In this document: positions 31,611-40,108 of the stretch, one piece after another | Layout of the letters: each line of letters begins with the position of its first letter | Position numbering within the stretch: the first letter of the stretch is position 1 | Assembly: GCA_029433155.1 (NCBI GenBank) | Contig: JAQYTT010000002.1 | Coordinates: 186,001-250,000 of the forward strand | Direction of reading: 5' to 3' | DNA length: 64,000 nt | Source of the DNA: Lactobacillaceae bacterium L1_55_11 | GTDB taxonomy: Bacteria; Bacillota; Bacilli; Lactobacillales; Lactobacillaceae | Made by a program: the position numbers and the translations under genes | The notes under the pieces: model-generated | The model's input: the letters and a program-made list of their open reading frames with translations, nothing else | The model's database searches: none | Told to the model about the DNA's origin: nothing

Positions 31611-33599
31611 ATGGCTTTTCTAGAACTACATAATATTTTTAAGTCCTACTTCACGGGCAAAAAGGAATTTCCAGTCTTAAAGGGGATTAACCTGGCCTTT
31701 AAGAAGGGTGAATTTGTTTCCATCTTGGGTGAGTCTGGTGGCGGAAAATCCACTTTGATGAACATTATCGGTGGTCTGGACCGTAATTTCGAAGGCGAAG
31801 TCGTGGTCAACGGCCATCTCCTAGACCATCACAAGCAACACCAGCTCGATAATTATCGCCGGCAGACAATTGGTTATATTTTCCAGGGCTTTAACCTGAT
31901 TAACTATCAAACCAACCTGGAAAACGTGGAAACCGCCCTGAACATGACCACTTTAAGTGCGTCTGAGCGGAAGGAACGGGCCAAGTTACTGCTACGTAAG
32001 GTTGGCCTGGCCGAGCATATTCACAAGTACCCATCCCAGCTATCTGGGGGACAAAAGCAACGGGTCGCCATCGCCCGGGCCCTAGCCGGTGATCCAGACA
32101 TTATCATCGCCGATGAGCCTACTGGTGCCCTGGATGAAGGCAACACGGCTGAAGTCCTGGCCCTCTTAGAGCAGATTGCCGAAGAGGGGAAGCTGGTTAT
32201 CATGGTGACCCACTCCAAGGAAGTGGCCCATTACGGTAGCCGGATCTTGTACATGCAGGATGGGCGGATTGCGGATGACAAGAAGCTCAAGCCGGCCTTT
32301 GAAGTGCCAAAGATTGTTAACCGTCTGCACTCGCGTAATCTGTCAGCCCGGACGATTTGGCAGATGGCCTTCCGCCACCTGCGTTATAACTGGCTGCAGA
32401 GCTGCCTGATTATTTTAGGTTCAGCGATTGGTGTCTTTTCAGTCATCCTCTTCTTGGGACTGGGAAACGGCGTGCGGGCCTACGTGAATAGCCAGGTTAG
32501 CCAGCTGGCTAGTCCGACCTACCCCCAGGTCTACAAGAACATTAGCAATGATAATAAGTTGAGCCCGTTGGAAAAGATTACCGAAAACCAGCAGGCCCAG
32601 CAGACCAACTATAATCAAACGACCATGGACGCTGGCAGTCTTGAGCAGCTTAGCAAGATTAAGCACGTTACCAAGGTTTATGGCGGCTACTACATTAGTA
32701 ACGCCAACTTTAACTACAATAACAATCAGGCCCAGATGGCAGCACCAATCCGCTCTTGGACGCCTAATCTGAATGAGTCCATTATTAAGGCCGGCCGCAA
32801 TGCCAAGCACAACGGTGAAATTGTGGTCGATAAGACCTTTGCCCAGAAGATGTCTTCGGATTGGAAGAGTGCGGTTGGTAAGACCCTCCACGTTTCCTAT
32901 GTGGCCTATGATGACAGTAACAACCCGGTTACCATCAACACGGATTTGAAAATTGTCGGTGTGGCCGATGGTAACCAAGCCCGCCAAATCTTCGCGGTGA
33001 CCGAAGATGAGTTTAAAACGGAGCTGACCAATGCTCACGCCAGCACCGGCTTTAACTTCGCGGTGGCCCATGTTGACAATACCGACCACGTGAAGGCGAC
33101 CGTGCAAAAGATTAACGAGGTGACCAATAACGGTCAGGCCGCCTTTGCGGTGGCACCGTTTGATGAAACCTTGAACACGGTGACCCGGATTACCAACATT
33201 GCGACCTATATCCTGGCCTCAATCTCAGCCATTGCCTTGGCGGTCTCAGCGATTATGATTATCGTGACCACCTACATGTCGGTGGCGGAGCGGACCAAGG
33301 AAATCGGAGTTCTGCGGGCCCTAGGTGCCCGTGCCAAGGATATCCGGGGGCTCTTTATCAATGAAGCCCTCCTGATTGGCATCATTGCCGCCTTGGTTGG
33401 AATTGCCTTGGCCTTTGTCGGTCAGGCCGTGATGAACCACTTCTTATACAGTCTGGCCCAGGACAAGATGGTCAGGATTTCAACGGCCAATGTCTTGGAA
33501 GCCGCTGCAATTAGTATTGTGATTGCCCTGGCAGCCAGTTACATTCCATCCCGGAAGGCCGCTAATTTGAATACGATTGACGCCCTTGCCGCTGATTAA
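31611..33599 (+). CDS. MacB-like ABC transporter, fused ATPase and permease
   Basis: 662 residues from ATG 31611; an in-frame TTG 33 bases upstream has no ribosome binding site. Residues 1-225 are a LolD/MacB-type ATPase: Walker A GESGGGKST, signature LSGGQKQRVAIARAL, Walker B IIIADEPTGALD and the switch His in VTHSKEV. The rest is an FtsX-type permease: one helix near residue 265, a large extracellular MacB-PCD region (about 290-520) and three C-terminal helices with the ERTKEIGVLRALGARAKDI coupling segment. It acts as a dimer in mechanotransmission or export of peptides; no MacA partner is adjacent. Confidence 0.92.
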   Translation: MAFLELHNIFKSYFTGKKEFPVLKGINLAFKKGEFVSILGESGGGKSTLMNIIGGLDRNFEGEVVVNGHLLDHHKQHQLDNYRRQTIGYIFQGFNLINYQTNLENVETALNMTTLSASERKERAKLLLRKVGLAEHIHKYPSQLSGGQKQRVAIARALAGDPDIIIADEPTGALDEGNTAEVLALLEQIAEEGKLVIMVTHSKEVAHYGSRILYMQDGRIADDKKLKPAFEVPKIVNRLHSRNLSARTIWQMAFRHLRYNWLQSCLIILGSAIGVFSVILFLGLGNGVRAYVNSQVSQLASPTYPQVYKNISNDNKLSPLEKITENQQAQQTNYNQTTMDAGSLEQLSKIKHVTKVYGGYYISNANFNYNNNQAQMAAPIRSWTPNLNESIIKAGRNAKHNGEIVVDKTFAQKMSSDWKSAVGKTLHVSYVAYDDSNNPVTINTDLKIVGVADGNQARQIFAVTEDEFKTELTNAHASTGFNFAVAHVDNTDHVKATVQKINEVTNNGQAAFAVAPFDETLNTVTRITNIATYILASISAIALAVSAIMIIVTTYMSVAERTKEIGVLRALGARAKDIRGLFINEALLIGIIAALVGIALAFVGQAVMNHFLYSLAQDKMVRISTANVLEAAAISIVIALAASYIPSRKAANLNTIDALAAD

Positions 33600-33603
33600 A
33601 ATC

Positions 33604-33627
33604 AAAGACCCGTGAGGGTCTTTTTTT
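33604..33627 (+). terminator. Terminator after MacB-like gene
   Basis: AAAGACCC-GTGA-GGGTCTTTTTTT. Confidence 0.92.
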
Positions 33628-33717
33628 GGTGGACTTATGCCGGTAGGGGGATTGTTTTAGCGGGGACTAACGATTTACGTTATAATACAGCTATTGCATT
33701 AATGGAGTTCAGTACGC

Positions 33718-34866
33718 ATGGATCAACGTCATCAAAACCAGCCCGACCGCCAGCAACCAAGTACGGTTAAGTCCAACCGTTGGGGTGGTCGCCTGCTCAA
33801 CATTTTTCTAATTATTATCTTACTGCTGTCCATCGCTGGTGGGCTCTTATTCCTCCAGTTTAAGCACTCGGTCGATAACATGCAGGGCGATGCAGGGATT
33901 AGCAAGGCCCGCGATGTTAACCAGCTGATTGCTGACAAGAAGCCCTTCTCAATCCTTGTGATGGGAACTGATGTCGGCGAGTTGAACCGTGACCGGGACG
34001 GGTTAACTGATTCGATGATGGTGGTAACCGTTAACCCGAGCCAGAACAAGATTACGACCATGTCGATTCCGCGTGATATCATGGTTTCCATCATTGGTTA
34101 TGAAGACACCTTCCCCCAGAAGATGAACGCGGCCTTTCCAATTGGTGGGGTCGGGGCGGCCATGCAGACCGTTCAGGCCTACCTGAACGTGCCGATTGAT
34201 TTCTACGCCCTAGTCAATATGAAGGGCCTTGAAACCCTGGTCAACCAGGTTGGTGGCGTTTCAGTGAAGTCACCATTGAGCTTCCAGTACAGTCAAGACA
34301 CAGCCCATTCCTATGGTCCTAATCTCTACCGCTTCCACAAGGGTAGTACGTCTTATGAGCACTCAGACGACAATGGTAAGACCTGGTCAGCCTCTAAGAC
34401 AGTGATGAACGGGGATGCCGCCCTGGCCTTTACCCGGATGCGTTATGACGATCCCGATGGTGACTATGGTCGCCAGCTACGCCAGCGCCTGGTCTTGAAG
34501 GCCCTGATTGACAAGGCTGTCAGTCCCCGCGCCCTCTTTAATCCCGGCTTCATGCAGAGTGTTTCTAAGAGTGCCGAAACTGATATCAGCTTTAAGAACA
34601 TGGAAAAGATGTTGCTGCACTACCGTTCAGCAGCCCATGATCAGGTTTCAGATCACATGCAGGGTACCATGGACAGCTACGGTGGTATCTCTTACCAGAT
34701 GGTGCCACAAAAGGAGAAACAGCGGGTCACTAACGTGCTCCGGGCGGCCCTGGACCTGCCAAAGAAATCTACGGGTACTCAGTTCGGTGGCGAAGTGCCA
34801 GCTGCCTACCAGCGGGTTGCCAGTGATAACCTTCAAGTCATTGGTGAAAGTTTAGATACTAATTAA
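33718..34866 (+). CDS. LytR-CpsA-Psr (LCP) family protein
   Basis: Membrane-anchored ligase that attaches teichoic acid or polysaccharide to peptidoglycan. 382 residues: cytosolic N-terminus, one transmembrane helix (about 25-47), then the LCP catalytic domain. Motifs seen are FSILVMGTDVGE, RDGLTDSMMVVTVNP, TTMSIPRDIMV (Arg essential for pyrophosphate lipid binding), FYALVNMKGLETLVNQVGGV, and ALAFTRMRYDDPDGDYGRQLRQ (second catalytic Arg cluster). GGAG precedes the ATG. Which polymer it transfers is unknown. Confidence 0.93.
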   Translation: MDQRHQNQPDRQQPSTVKSNRWGGRLLNIFLIIILLLSIAGGLLFLQFKHSVDNMQGDAGISKARDVNQLIADKKPFSILVMGTDVGELNRDRDGLTDSMMVVTVNPSQNKITTMSIPRDIMVSIIGYEDTFPQKMNAAFPIGGVGAAMQTVQAYLNVPIDFYALVNMKGLETLVNQVGGVSVKSPLSFQYSQDTAHSYGPNLYRFHKGSTSYEHSDDNGKTWSASKTVMNGDAALAFTRMRYDDPDGDYGRQLRQRLVLKALIDKAVSPRALFNPGFMQSVSKSAETDISFKNMEKMLLHYRSAAHDQVSDHMQGTMDSYGGISYQMVPQKEKQRVTNVLRAALDLPKKSTGTQFGGEVPAAYQRVASDNLQVIGESLDTN

Positions 34867-34871
34867 GTTTG

Positions 34872-34893
34872 AAAGCGCTGCGGCGCTTTTTTT
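34872..34893 (+). terminator. Terminator after LCP gene
   Basis: AAAGCGC-TGCG-GCGCTTTTTTT. Confidence 0.85.
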
Positions 34894-34949
34894 GCTGCCC
34901 GGGTCTCGTGGTATACTGAGGTAAGATTCTATGAGAAGTAGGTACCTAC

Positions 34950-35879
34950 ATGGTGTATTTGGCAATTATTGATTTGGGGAGTAACTCAACTCGGATGGTT
35001 ATCGAAGAGTTGCACCCCGATGGCACGTATACTGAATTACTCCGCGAAAAACAAGATACCCGCCTGGCCCAAAACATGGGACCAGAGCTGACCCTAAAAC
35101 CCGAACCAATGGCCCGGACAATCAAGGTTTTGAAGCGTTTTCGAGATAAAATCAAGACCTACCCCGACTGTGAGATTCGCAGTATCACCACTGCGGCGGT
35201 ACGAACTGCCCGCAACCAGGCCGATTTTTTAAAGGCTGTCCACGACCAGCTCGGCATTGACCTCCAGGTCCTAACTGGTGATCAAGAGGCCCACTACGAT
35301 TATCTCGGGGTGATGGCTAGTTTGAAGCAGTTACCAACCGGGGTGATTTTAGATACCGGTGGGGCGTCGGTTGAATTGATTGGTTTTAGGGACCGCAAGT
35401 CCGAGGCCGAAGTCAGCCTACCCTTTGGGGCCGTTAACCTCTCTGAAAAATACCACCTGGCTAACCATATCAAGCAGGAAAACTTGGATCAGGCCTGCCA
35501 GGACATTACCAGCCAATACCAGGAACTGGGCTGGTTAGCTGACTTTAAAGGTGAACCGGTGATTTTGCTCGGTGGCGCCAACCGCTCCCTGGCCAAGATT
35601 GCCCGGACCTTTTTGGGTGAGAAGCATGTCAACCAGATTCACGGCTTTACCATGGACCGTTCTTTGGTCGTGAAGCTATTTAAGCAACTCAGCCGGACTG
35701 ATCGGGCCGGTCGGGAACGGATTGCCGGCCTAGAAAAATCCCGGGCTGATATCATTATTTCCGGTCTCCTGCCCCTGATTAATCTGATGCAGGCCATTGA
35801 TTCGCCCCGCGTGATTTTCTCCGAAAGTGGGGTCCGCGAAGGGCTGATTGCCGAAAAGTTGGAGCAGGATTATGGCTAA
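34950..35879 (+). CDS. ppx: Ppx/GppA exopolyphosphatase family phosphatase
   Basis: 309-residue single-module Ppx/GppA of the ASKHA fold: phosphate-1 loop IDLGSNSTRMV (residues 6-16), the TAAVRTARNQADF segment, and phosphate-2 loop LDTGGASVELI (about 133-143). It removes terminal phosphate from polyphosphate, or from pppGpp in some members; the short length without HD domain suggests the polyphosphatase type. GAAGTAGG precedes the ATG. The 3' end overlaps mvaA by eight bases, starting a tight four-gene cluster. Confidence 0.9.
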   Translation: MVYLAIIDLGSNSTRMVIEELHPDGTYTELLREKQDTRLAQNMGPELTLKPEPMARTIKVLKRFRDKIKTYPDCEIRSITTAAVRTARNQADFLKAVHDQLGIDLQVLTGDQEAHYDYLGVMASLKQLPTGVILDTGGASVELIGFRDRKSEAEVSLPFGAVNLSEKYHLANHIKQENLDQACQDITSQYQELGWLADFKGEPVILLGGANRSLAKIARTFLGEKHVNQIHGFTMDRSLVVKLFKQLSRTDRAGRERIAGLEKSRADIIISGLLPLINLMQAIDSPRVIFSESGVREGLIAEKLEQDYG

Positions 35880-37128
35880 GAAGTTCTACCAACTGAGTCC
35901 TGATGAACGCATCGACCGTCTGACCGTCAGTAAGGACACCAAGACGGCTTTAAAGCGGCATCAGAGCCGGCAAAACAGCCAGCTGATTGAAAACTATATT
36001 AGTGATTACAACCTGCCCCTAGGATTGTTAGGGAATCTGATTGTGGATAGTCAGGGTTATACCGTCCCAATGGTGACCGAGGAACCCAGTGTGGTCGCAG
36101 CTGCCAATAACGGGGCCCGCCTTTTGGGCCTGCAAGGGGGTGTGACGACTACTAGTCAGGAATCCTTGACCACGGTTGGTCAGCTGCTCTTTGCCGGTGT
36201 GAATGCTGATGATTTGGCTGATTTTGTGGTCCAGCACCGAGATGAAATCGATGACGCGGCCCGGCGGGCCAAGTCTTCAATTTACCGGCGGGGTGGGGGA
36301 CTGGTCGACGTGACCGTTCGATCCCTGCCAGGGCAACGTACCAGTGTTGATTTTGCTATTGATACGCAGGCGGCCATGGGCGCCAATATTGTGAACACTA
36401 TCCTAGAGGGCGAACGTTCGGTTTTTGATCCCTTTGCTGACCGCTTTGTGGCGGCGATTCTGAGTAATTACAGCCCCCACCAGGTGATTACTGCCCAGGG
36501 GAAAGTGGCAGTCGCTGATCTGGGTGGTCAGGACATTGCCCGTAAAATTGCTGCCCTCAGTGATTTTGGTGGGGTTGATATTTACCGGGCCACTACGGAA
36601 AACAAGGGAATTTACAACGGGATTGCCGCGGTAACCCTAGCAACCGGTAATGACACCCGCGCCATCAGTGCGGCTGGTCATGCGTGGGCGGCTGGTGACG
36701 GCCAGTACCACAGCTTATCGCACTGGCAGCTCAGTGAAGACGGTACTCAGCTCTTAGGCGAACTGACCCTGCCACTACCTGTTGGTACGGTTGGGGGTGC
36801 CATTGGCGCCCTGCCATCGGCGCAAACGGCCCTAGAAATTTTAGGTAATCCAGATGGTCGCCACCTGCGTGGAGTCTTAGTCGCGGTAGGTTTGGCCCAA
36901 AACCTAGCGGCCCTCAAGGCCCTGAGTGGTGAAGGAATCCAAGCCGGCCATATGCGGATGCAGGCCCGGGCGCTCGCCCTCCAGGTTGGCGCCCAACCAG
37001 ATGAAGTTGGTCCCTTGGTGGCGGCCTTAGCAGAAGCCGAACAATTGGACAGCGCAGTGGCCCAGCAAAAACTAGAGGAGTTACGTCAGCATGAATCCCA
37101 AAATTCAAACCCTTTTAGACCAAGTTAA
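35872..37128 (+). CDS. mvaA: Hydroxymethylglutaryl-CoA reductase, class II
   Basis: 418 residues, chosen from ATG 35872 (ribosome binding site TTGGAG, MAKKFYQLSPDERI). It reduces HMG-CoA to mevalonate, feeding isoprenoid synthesis. Class II features are the VTEEPSVVAAANNGA motif with the catalytic Glu, DTQAAMGANIVNTI, GNDTRA (Asp/Asn), and the C-terminal GHMRMQARALAL with the catalytic His. It overlaps ppx upstream and the IpaB/EvcA-like gene downstream (by 38 bases). The cofactor preference cannot be read from motifs with confidence. Confidence 0.95.
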   Translation: MAKKFYQLSPDERIDRLTVSKDTKTALKRHQSRQNSQLIENYISDYNLPLGLLGNLIVDSQGYTVPMVTEEPSVVAAANNGARLLGLQGGVTTTSQESLTTVGQLLFAGVNADDLADFVVQHRDEIDDAARRAKSSIYRRGGGLVDVTVRSLPGQRTSVDFAIDTQAAMGANIVNTILEGERSVFDPFADRFVAAILSNYSPHQVITAQGKVAVADLGGQDIARKIAALSDFGGVDIYRATTENKGIYNGIAAVTLATGNDTRAISAAGHAWAAGDGQYHSLSHWQLSEDGTQLLGELTLPLPVGTVGGAIGALPSAQTALEILGNPDGRHLRGVLVAVGLAQNLAALKALSGEGIQAGHMRMQARALALQVGAQPDEVGPLVAALAEAEQLDSAVAQQKLEELRQHESQNSNPFRPS

Positions 37129-38041
37129 CCAGACCTATCCTGGGACCGTCATGGTCCGGGTGGGTCAGGAAAATAGTGGCGAACTGCATCCCGACCACGT
37201 CAGCCAGGATGCCCTGGCCGACCGGCTCCTAATTGAGGTGCCCGATCAAACCCAGGCGGACTTTGTCCTGGGTAACGAGCTCTTAAAAATGTTGCTGGCC
37301 TTAAACGGCATTATGCCGCAGATTTTCTTTTCCCTGTCCTTCCATGACCAAGACTTAGATGACCAGTTGATTAGCCTGGCCACCCGGATGCACCGGGTAG
37401 TGGTCCATGCCATTACCTACCAGGAATTAGCTCAGCACGGCTTGGCTGATGAAGACACAGTCGCTGCCTACCGCGCTGGCTTAGCGGCGGGTGTTAGTCC
37501 AGAAAGTGACGAAATTGACGGGGAGAGTCTTTGGCGCCTGTTAGCAGTCATGGATGCCCTGGTCTTTGCGAACCGGGTTGATGGGACTGATGGTCTGTTA
37601 GCCGATTTGGATGAAAACTACCCACGGGCCTACGTGGCCGCTAAGAGCTTGGTGGACCCAATCCTGTCCGCTGATTTGAAGCAGCCCCGCCAGTTACGCC
37701 GCCTAGTTGTACAAACCTTTACCGGCGTGGACCAAACCTTGACCGATTGGGAACTACCCAGTGTCAATGCCCGTGAATACGTGACTTTAACCTCAGTGCT
37801 TTCCAAGCGGCAATTAAGTTTGCCAGTTAAGCAGGTCTTTGACATTTTCCACAGTGAAATGTTTGACATTCAAACCCAGCAAACTGCCTTCGTTGGGCTG
37901 AACAAGGGTGATCAGCAAAACAGTTTTGTGATTGCTCCACCAGCTAACGAGGCGGACCGGCCGGCCTTTTTCCGGGAACTTTATGACCTACCGGTCGGCG
38001 AACTTTTCCAAAAGTTGGCCCTACCCTATATTGAGAGGTGA
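37091..38041 (+). CDS. IpaB/EvcA family protein of unknown function
   Basis: 316 residues, soluble, acidic, without signal peptide or transmembrane helices. It resembles proteins that annotation pipelines call IpaB/EvcA family in lactobacilli; the name comes from distant similarity and does not imply a secreted invasin. The ATG at 37091 has GAGGAG nine bases upstream and lies inside the end of mvaA, so translation is coupled. The sirtuin follows with overlap or near-overlap. The conserved packing with mvaA and the sirtuin hints at a role in acyl-CoA or isoprenoid-linked metabolism, which is inference only. Confidence 0.65.
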   Translation: MNPKIQTLLDQVNQTYPGTVMVRVGQENSGELHPDHVSQDALADRLLIEVPDQTQADFVLGNELLKMLLALNGIMPQIFFSLSFHDQDLDDQLISLATRMHRVVVHAITYQELAQHGLADEDTVAAYRAGLAAGVSPESDEIDGESLWRLLAVMDALVFANRVDGTDGLLADLDENYPRAYVAAKSLVDPILSADLKQPRQLRRLVVQTFTGVDQTLTDWELPSVNAREYVTLTSVLSKRQLSLPVKQVFDIFHSEMFDIQTQQTAFVGLNKGDQQNSFVIAPPANEADRPAFFRELYDLPVGELFQKLALPYIER

Positions 38042-38046
38042 TTGAA

Positions 38047-38751
38047 ATGTTGGTAACACCAGAAATTCAAGCCGAATTTAACCAGGCCCAGCGGATTTTA
38101 TTCCTGACTGGGGCTGGGGTTTCGACACCATCAGGCATTCCTGACTACCGGTCTAAAAACGGAATTTATAACGGCGTGACCCTGTCACCGGAGTACTTGC
38201 TCAGTGCCACCGCCTTTCGGACAGAGCCGGAAAAGCAGTATCATTTCATGAAGGACAACATGTACTTCCCCGATGCCAAGCCCAATGTTATCCATGACAA
38301 GATGGCTGAAATGGCCAAGGCTGGCCGGGCAAAAATCGTTACCCAAAACGTGGATGATTTGCACGTCAAGGCTGGTACGCCATCGGACCGTTTAATTCGC
38401 TTTCACGGTTCCCTTTATGATATTTATGCTCCGGTCGATGGTAAGCCTGCCACGGTTAAAGAGTACTTGCATTCCCTTTACCGGCCGGGCGATGGGGCGA
38501 TTTTGCGTCCCCGGATTACCTTCTATGAGGAGCAGCCCTTTGGGGTGGAACCATCGATTGAATGGGTTAGCCAGGCCGACCTGATTGTCGTCGTTGGGAC
38601 CAGTTTCCGGGTTTATCCCTTTGCTGGCCTGATTCAGTATGCTAGTCCGAATGCCCGTTTATTAGCGGTAAACCTAGAACAAATTCCAGCTCCCGCTAAC
38701 ATCCACCAGGTGATTGGGGATGCCAGCGAGTTCTTCCAGGAATTAAAGTAA
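38047..38751 (+). CDS. Sirtuin (SIR2 family) without zinc cysteines
   Basis: NAD-dependent protein deacylase or ADP-ribosyltransferase fold, 234 residues from ATG 38047 (ribosome binding site GAGAGG at 38033-38038; a GTG at 38038 would overlap that site). The Rossmann motifs are complete: LTGAGVSTPSGIPDYRS (residues about 20-36), VTQNVDDLH, FHGSLYD with the catalytic His, VVVGTSF and VNLEQ. The zinc-ribbon region between the His and GVEPSIEW has no cysteine; indeed the whole protein has none. It is the last gene of the ppx-mvaA-IpaB/EvcA cluster, with a terminator next. Confidence 0.9.
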   Translation: MLVTPEIQAEFNQAQRILFLTGAGVSTPSGIPDYRSKNGIYNGVTLSPEYLLSATAFRTEPEKQYHFMKDNMYFPDAKPNVIHDKMAEMAKAGRAKIVTQNVDDLHVKAGTPSDRLIRFHGSLYDIYAPVDGKPATVKEYLHSLYRPGDGAILRPRITFYEEQPFGVEPSIEWVSQADLIVVVGTSFRVYPFAGLIQYASPNARLLAVNLEQIPAPANIHQVIGDASEFFQELK

Positions 38752-38778
38752 AAGCCCTAGCTCAGCCAGGGCTTTTTT
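38751..38778 (+). terminator. Terminator after sirtuin gene
   Basis: AAAGCCCT and AGGGCTTTTTT arms around AGCTCAGCC. Confidence 0.85.
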
Positions 38779-38812
38779 CTTATGCTATGATAAACAGCGG
38801 GAGGAAGAATTT

Positions 38813-39745
38813 ATGTCAAAAGAACGGGAAACGGCCCAACCGCAACAGTGGCCGTACCTAATTGGAATTACCTTAAACTTACTTTTTGTGCTGACTGAGA
38901 TTGTCTTTGCTAAGATTGCGCATTCAACGGCCCTGTTTGCCGATGCCTTTCACAACCTTAGTGATGTCTTGGCCCTCGTGATTGCCTGGCTGGCCGTGAT
39001 TTTCTTTGGTCTGCGGGCAACCCGGCGCTATACCTATGGTTGGCACAACGTGTCAATTCTGGCCAGCATCTTTAACACGCTCTTACTGCTTGGGGCCGTG
39101 GTGGTGATCTTCTATGAGGCCATCCGGGACCTACTGATGCCGGGCCTGGAAGGCCATCCCACTGGTTGGATGATTACGGTGGTCGCCGCCGTTGGAATCG
39201 TGATTAACCTGGGAACCGCCCTCTTATTTAGGGTGGCCAAGGTTAAAGATGCCCATGGTCATGCAGGGCATAGTCATGGTGGTGAGGATCTCAATGCCAA
39301 AACGGCTTATATTCACCTGCTATCAGATGCCGGGGTTTCGATTGGCGTGATTGTGGCTGGTTGGTTAATCCAGCTGACCGGTTGGCAGTTTATCGATCCC
39401 CTGGTTTCTCTGGCCATTGGCGTGATCATCTTGATTAGTTCGGCGCCAGTCATGAAGGAGACCTTGAACCTGGCCGTTAATGGCGTGCCTGGTTCGGTTG
39501 ATGAAGAGGCAATTGCCGAGTACTTGGAGCATTTAGACGGGGTCGACCAGATTCACGACCTGCATATCTGGCCCCTGTCCACCACGGAAACCGCTTTAAC
39601 AGTGCACCTGTCGATAGAAGACGGGGCTGATGGTCAGGCCCTCTTGGAAAAAATTAGCCAGGACCTGCGTTCAGAGTACCACATCGCCCACGTGACCGTT
39701 CAGATTGAACGGGAGGATTTCGACCAGCGTTGTAATAATATTTAG
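38813..39745 (+). CDS. Cation diffusion facilitator (CzcD-like metal efflux)
   Basis: 310 residues with six hydrophobic segments. Metal site residues appear in HSTALFADAFHNLSDVLAL (His/Asp of helix 2) and HLLSDAGVSIGVI (helix 5). The cytosolic His-rich loop HGHAGHSHGG (residues about 145-155) lies between them, followed by a C-terminal ferredoxin-like domain (VDQIHDLHIWPLS). Such proteins export Zn, Cd or Co by proton antiport; the HxxxD helix-2 signature favours Zn-type. It is monocistronic, just upstream of the Mn import unit. Confidence 0.92.
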   Translation: MSKERETAQPQQWPYLIGITLNLLFVLTEIVFAKIAHSTALFADAFHNLSDVLALVIAWLAVIFFGLRATRRYTYGWHNVSILASIFNTLLLLGAVVVIFYEAIRDLLMPGLEGHPTGWMITVVAAVGIVINLGTALLFRVAKVKDAHGHAGHSHGGEDLNAKTAYIHLLSDAGVSIGVIVAGWLIQLTGWQFIDPLVSLAIGVIILISSAPVMKETLNLAVNGVPGSVDEEAIAEYLEHLDGVDQIHDLHIWPLSTTETALTVHLSIEDGADGQALLEKISQDLRSEYHIAHVTVQIEREDFDQRCNNI

Positions 39746-39828
39746 AATCATTCTAAAATAAAACTGTTATTTTATTTTAATAAAAGGGAGTCGCTACTAG
39801 CTAATTAACATTTTTTCAAATTACGGCC

Positions 39829-39844
39829 ATTATCAAGTGATAAT
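39829..39844. promoter_or_regulatory. Palindromic operator candidate upstream of mntH
   Basis: ATTATCA-AG-TGATAAT, perfect 7-bp arms, ending 18 bp before the -35. Its 14-bp core differs by one central base from the core of the palindrome upstream of Mn-catalase (15144-15157). Confidence 0.6.
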
Positions 39845-39861
39845 AATTTCTAAATAAAGGC

Positions 39862-39889
39862 TTGACGCTGCTTGTAATTTGAGTAATAT
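39862..39889 (+). promoter_or_regulatory. mntH promoter
   Basis: -35 TTGACG, 16-bp spacer, -10 TAATAT; transcription would start near 39896. Confidence 0.65.
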
Positions 39890-39928
39890 TAGGGTTGTAC
39901 TGGGATAAGAATAGCCGAGTTAAGTAGC

Positions 39929-40058
39929 TTTCATAAGCTTTCAACAACCAAGTTGAATGAAACCTTTTATGAAATTTATTTAGCACTTGAACACCTTTGA
40001 GGGGGGTAGTCTTTGGGAACTGCCCCCTCGGTACTTAAAAAAGTAAATAACTTCAAGT
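39929..40058 (+). ncRNA. Structured mntH leader RNA, possible riboswitch
   Basis: Two nested stem systems are visible. First: outer arms TTTCATAA (39929-39936) and TTATGAAA (39967-39974), enclosing TTCAAC and GTTGAA. Second: arms ACTTGAA (39985-39991) and TTCAAGT (40052-40058), enclosing a very strong hairpin (GAGGGGGGTAG with CTGCCCCCTC) and a small one (TACTT-AAAA-AAGTA). No U-tract terminator is present and the ribosome binding site AAAGGAG is downstream, so control, if any, is not simple attenuation. I do not recognise a known family. Confidence 0.5.
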
Positions 40059-40108
40059 CACAATTCGATTGTTTTTAACCTAAGGAACACATTCCAAAGG
40101 AGAAGACT

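Larger units (their letters stand above)
39746..40108. other. Regulatory intergenic region upstream of mntH
   Basis: A 363-base region without genes. It holds an AT-rich inverted repeat near 39758, the palindrome at 39829-39844, a promoter (TTGACG at 39862-39867, 16 bp, TAATAT at 39884-39889) and a leader of about 210 nt rich in complementary segments. Each is given as its own entry. Confidence 0.7.

Noticed and set aside
32439-33107. Long antisense frame (222 codons) inside the MacB-like gene
   Set aside because: Opposite strand of a well-supported ABC permease; no start signals and low-complexity composition from complementary codons.
39985-40058. Classical yybP-ykoY manganese riboswitch
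   Set aside because: The GGGGGGTAG string suggested it, but the surrounding conserved elements I know for that family are missing and the G run is fully paired in a local hairpin. A covariance search would settle it.
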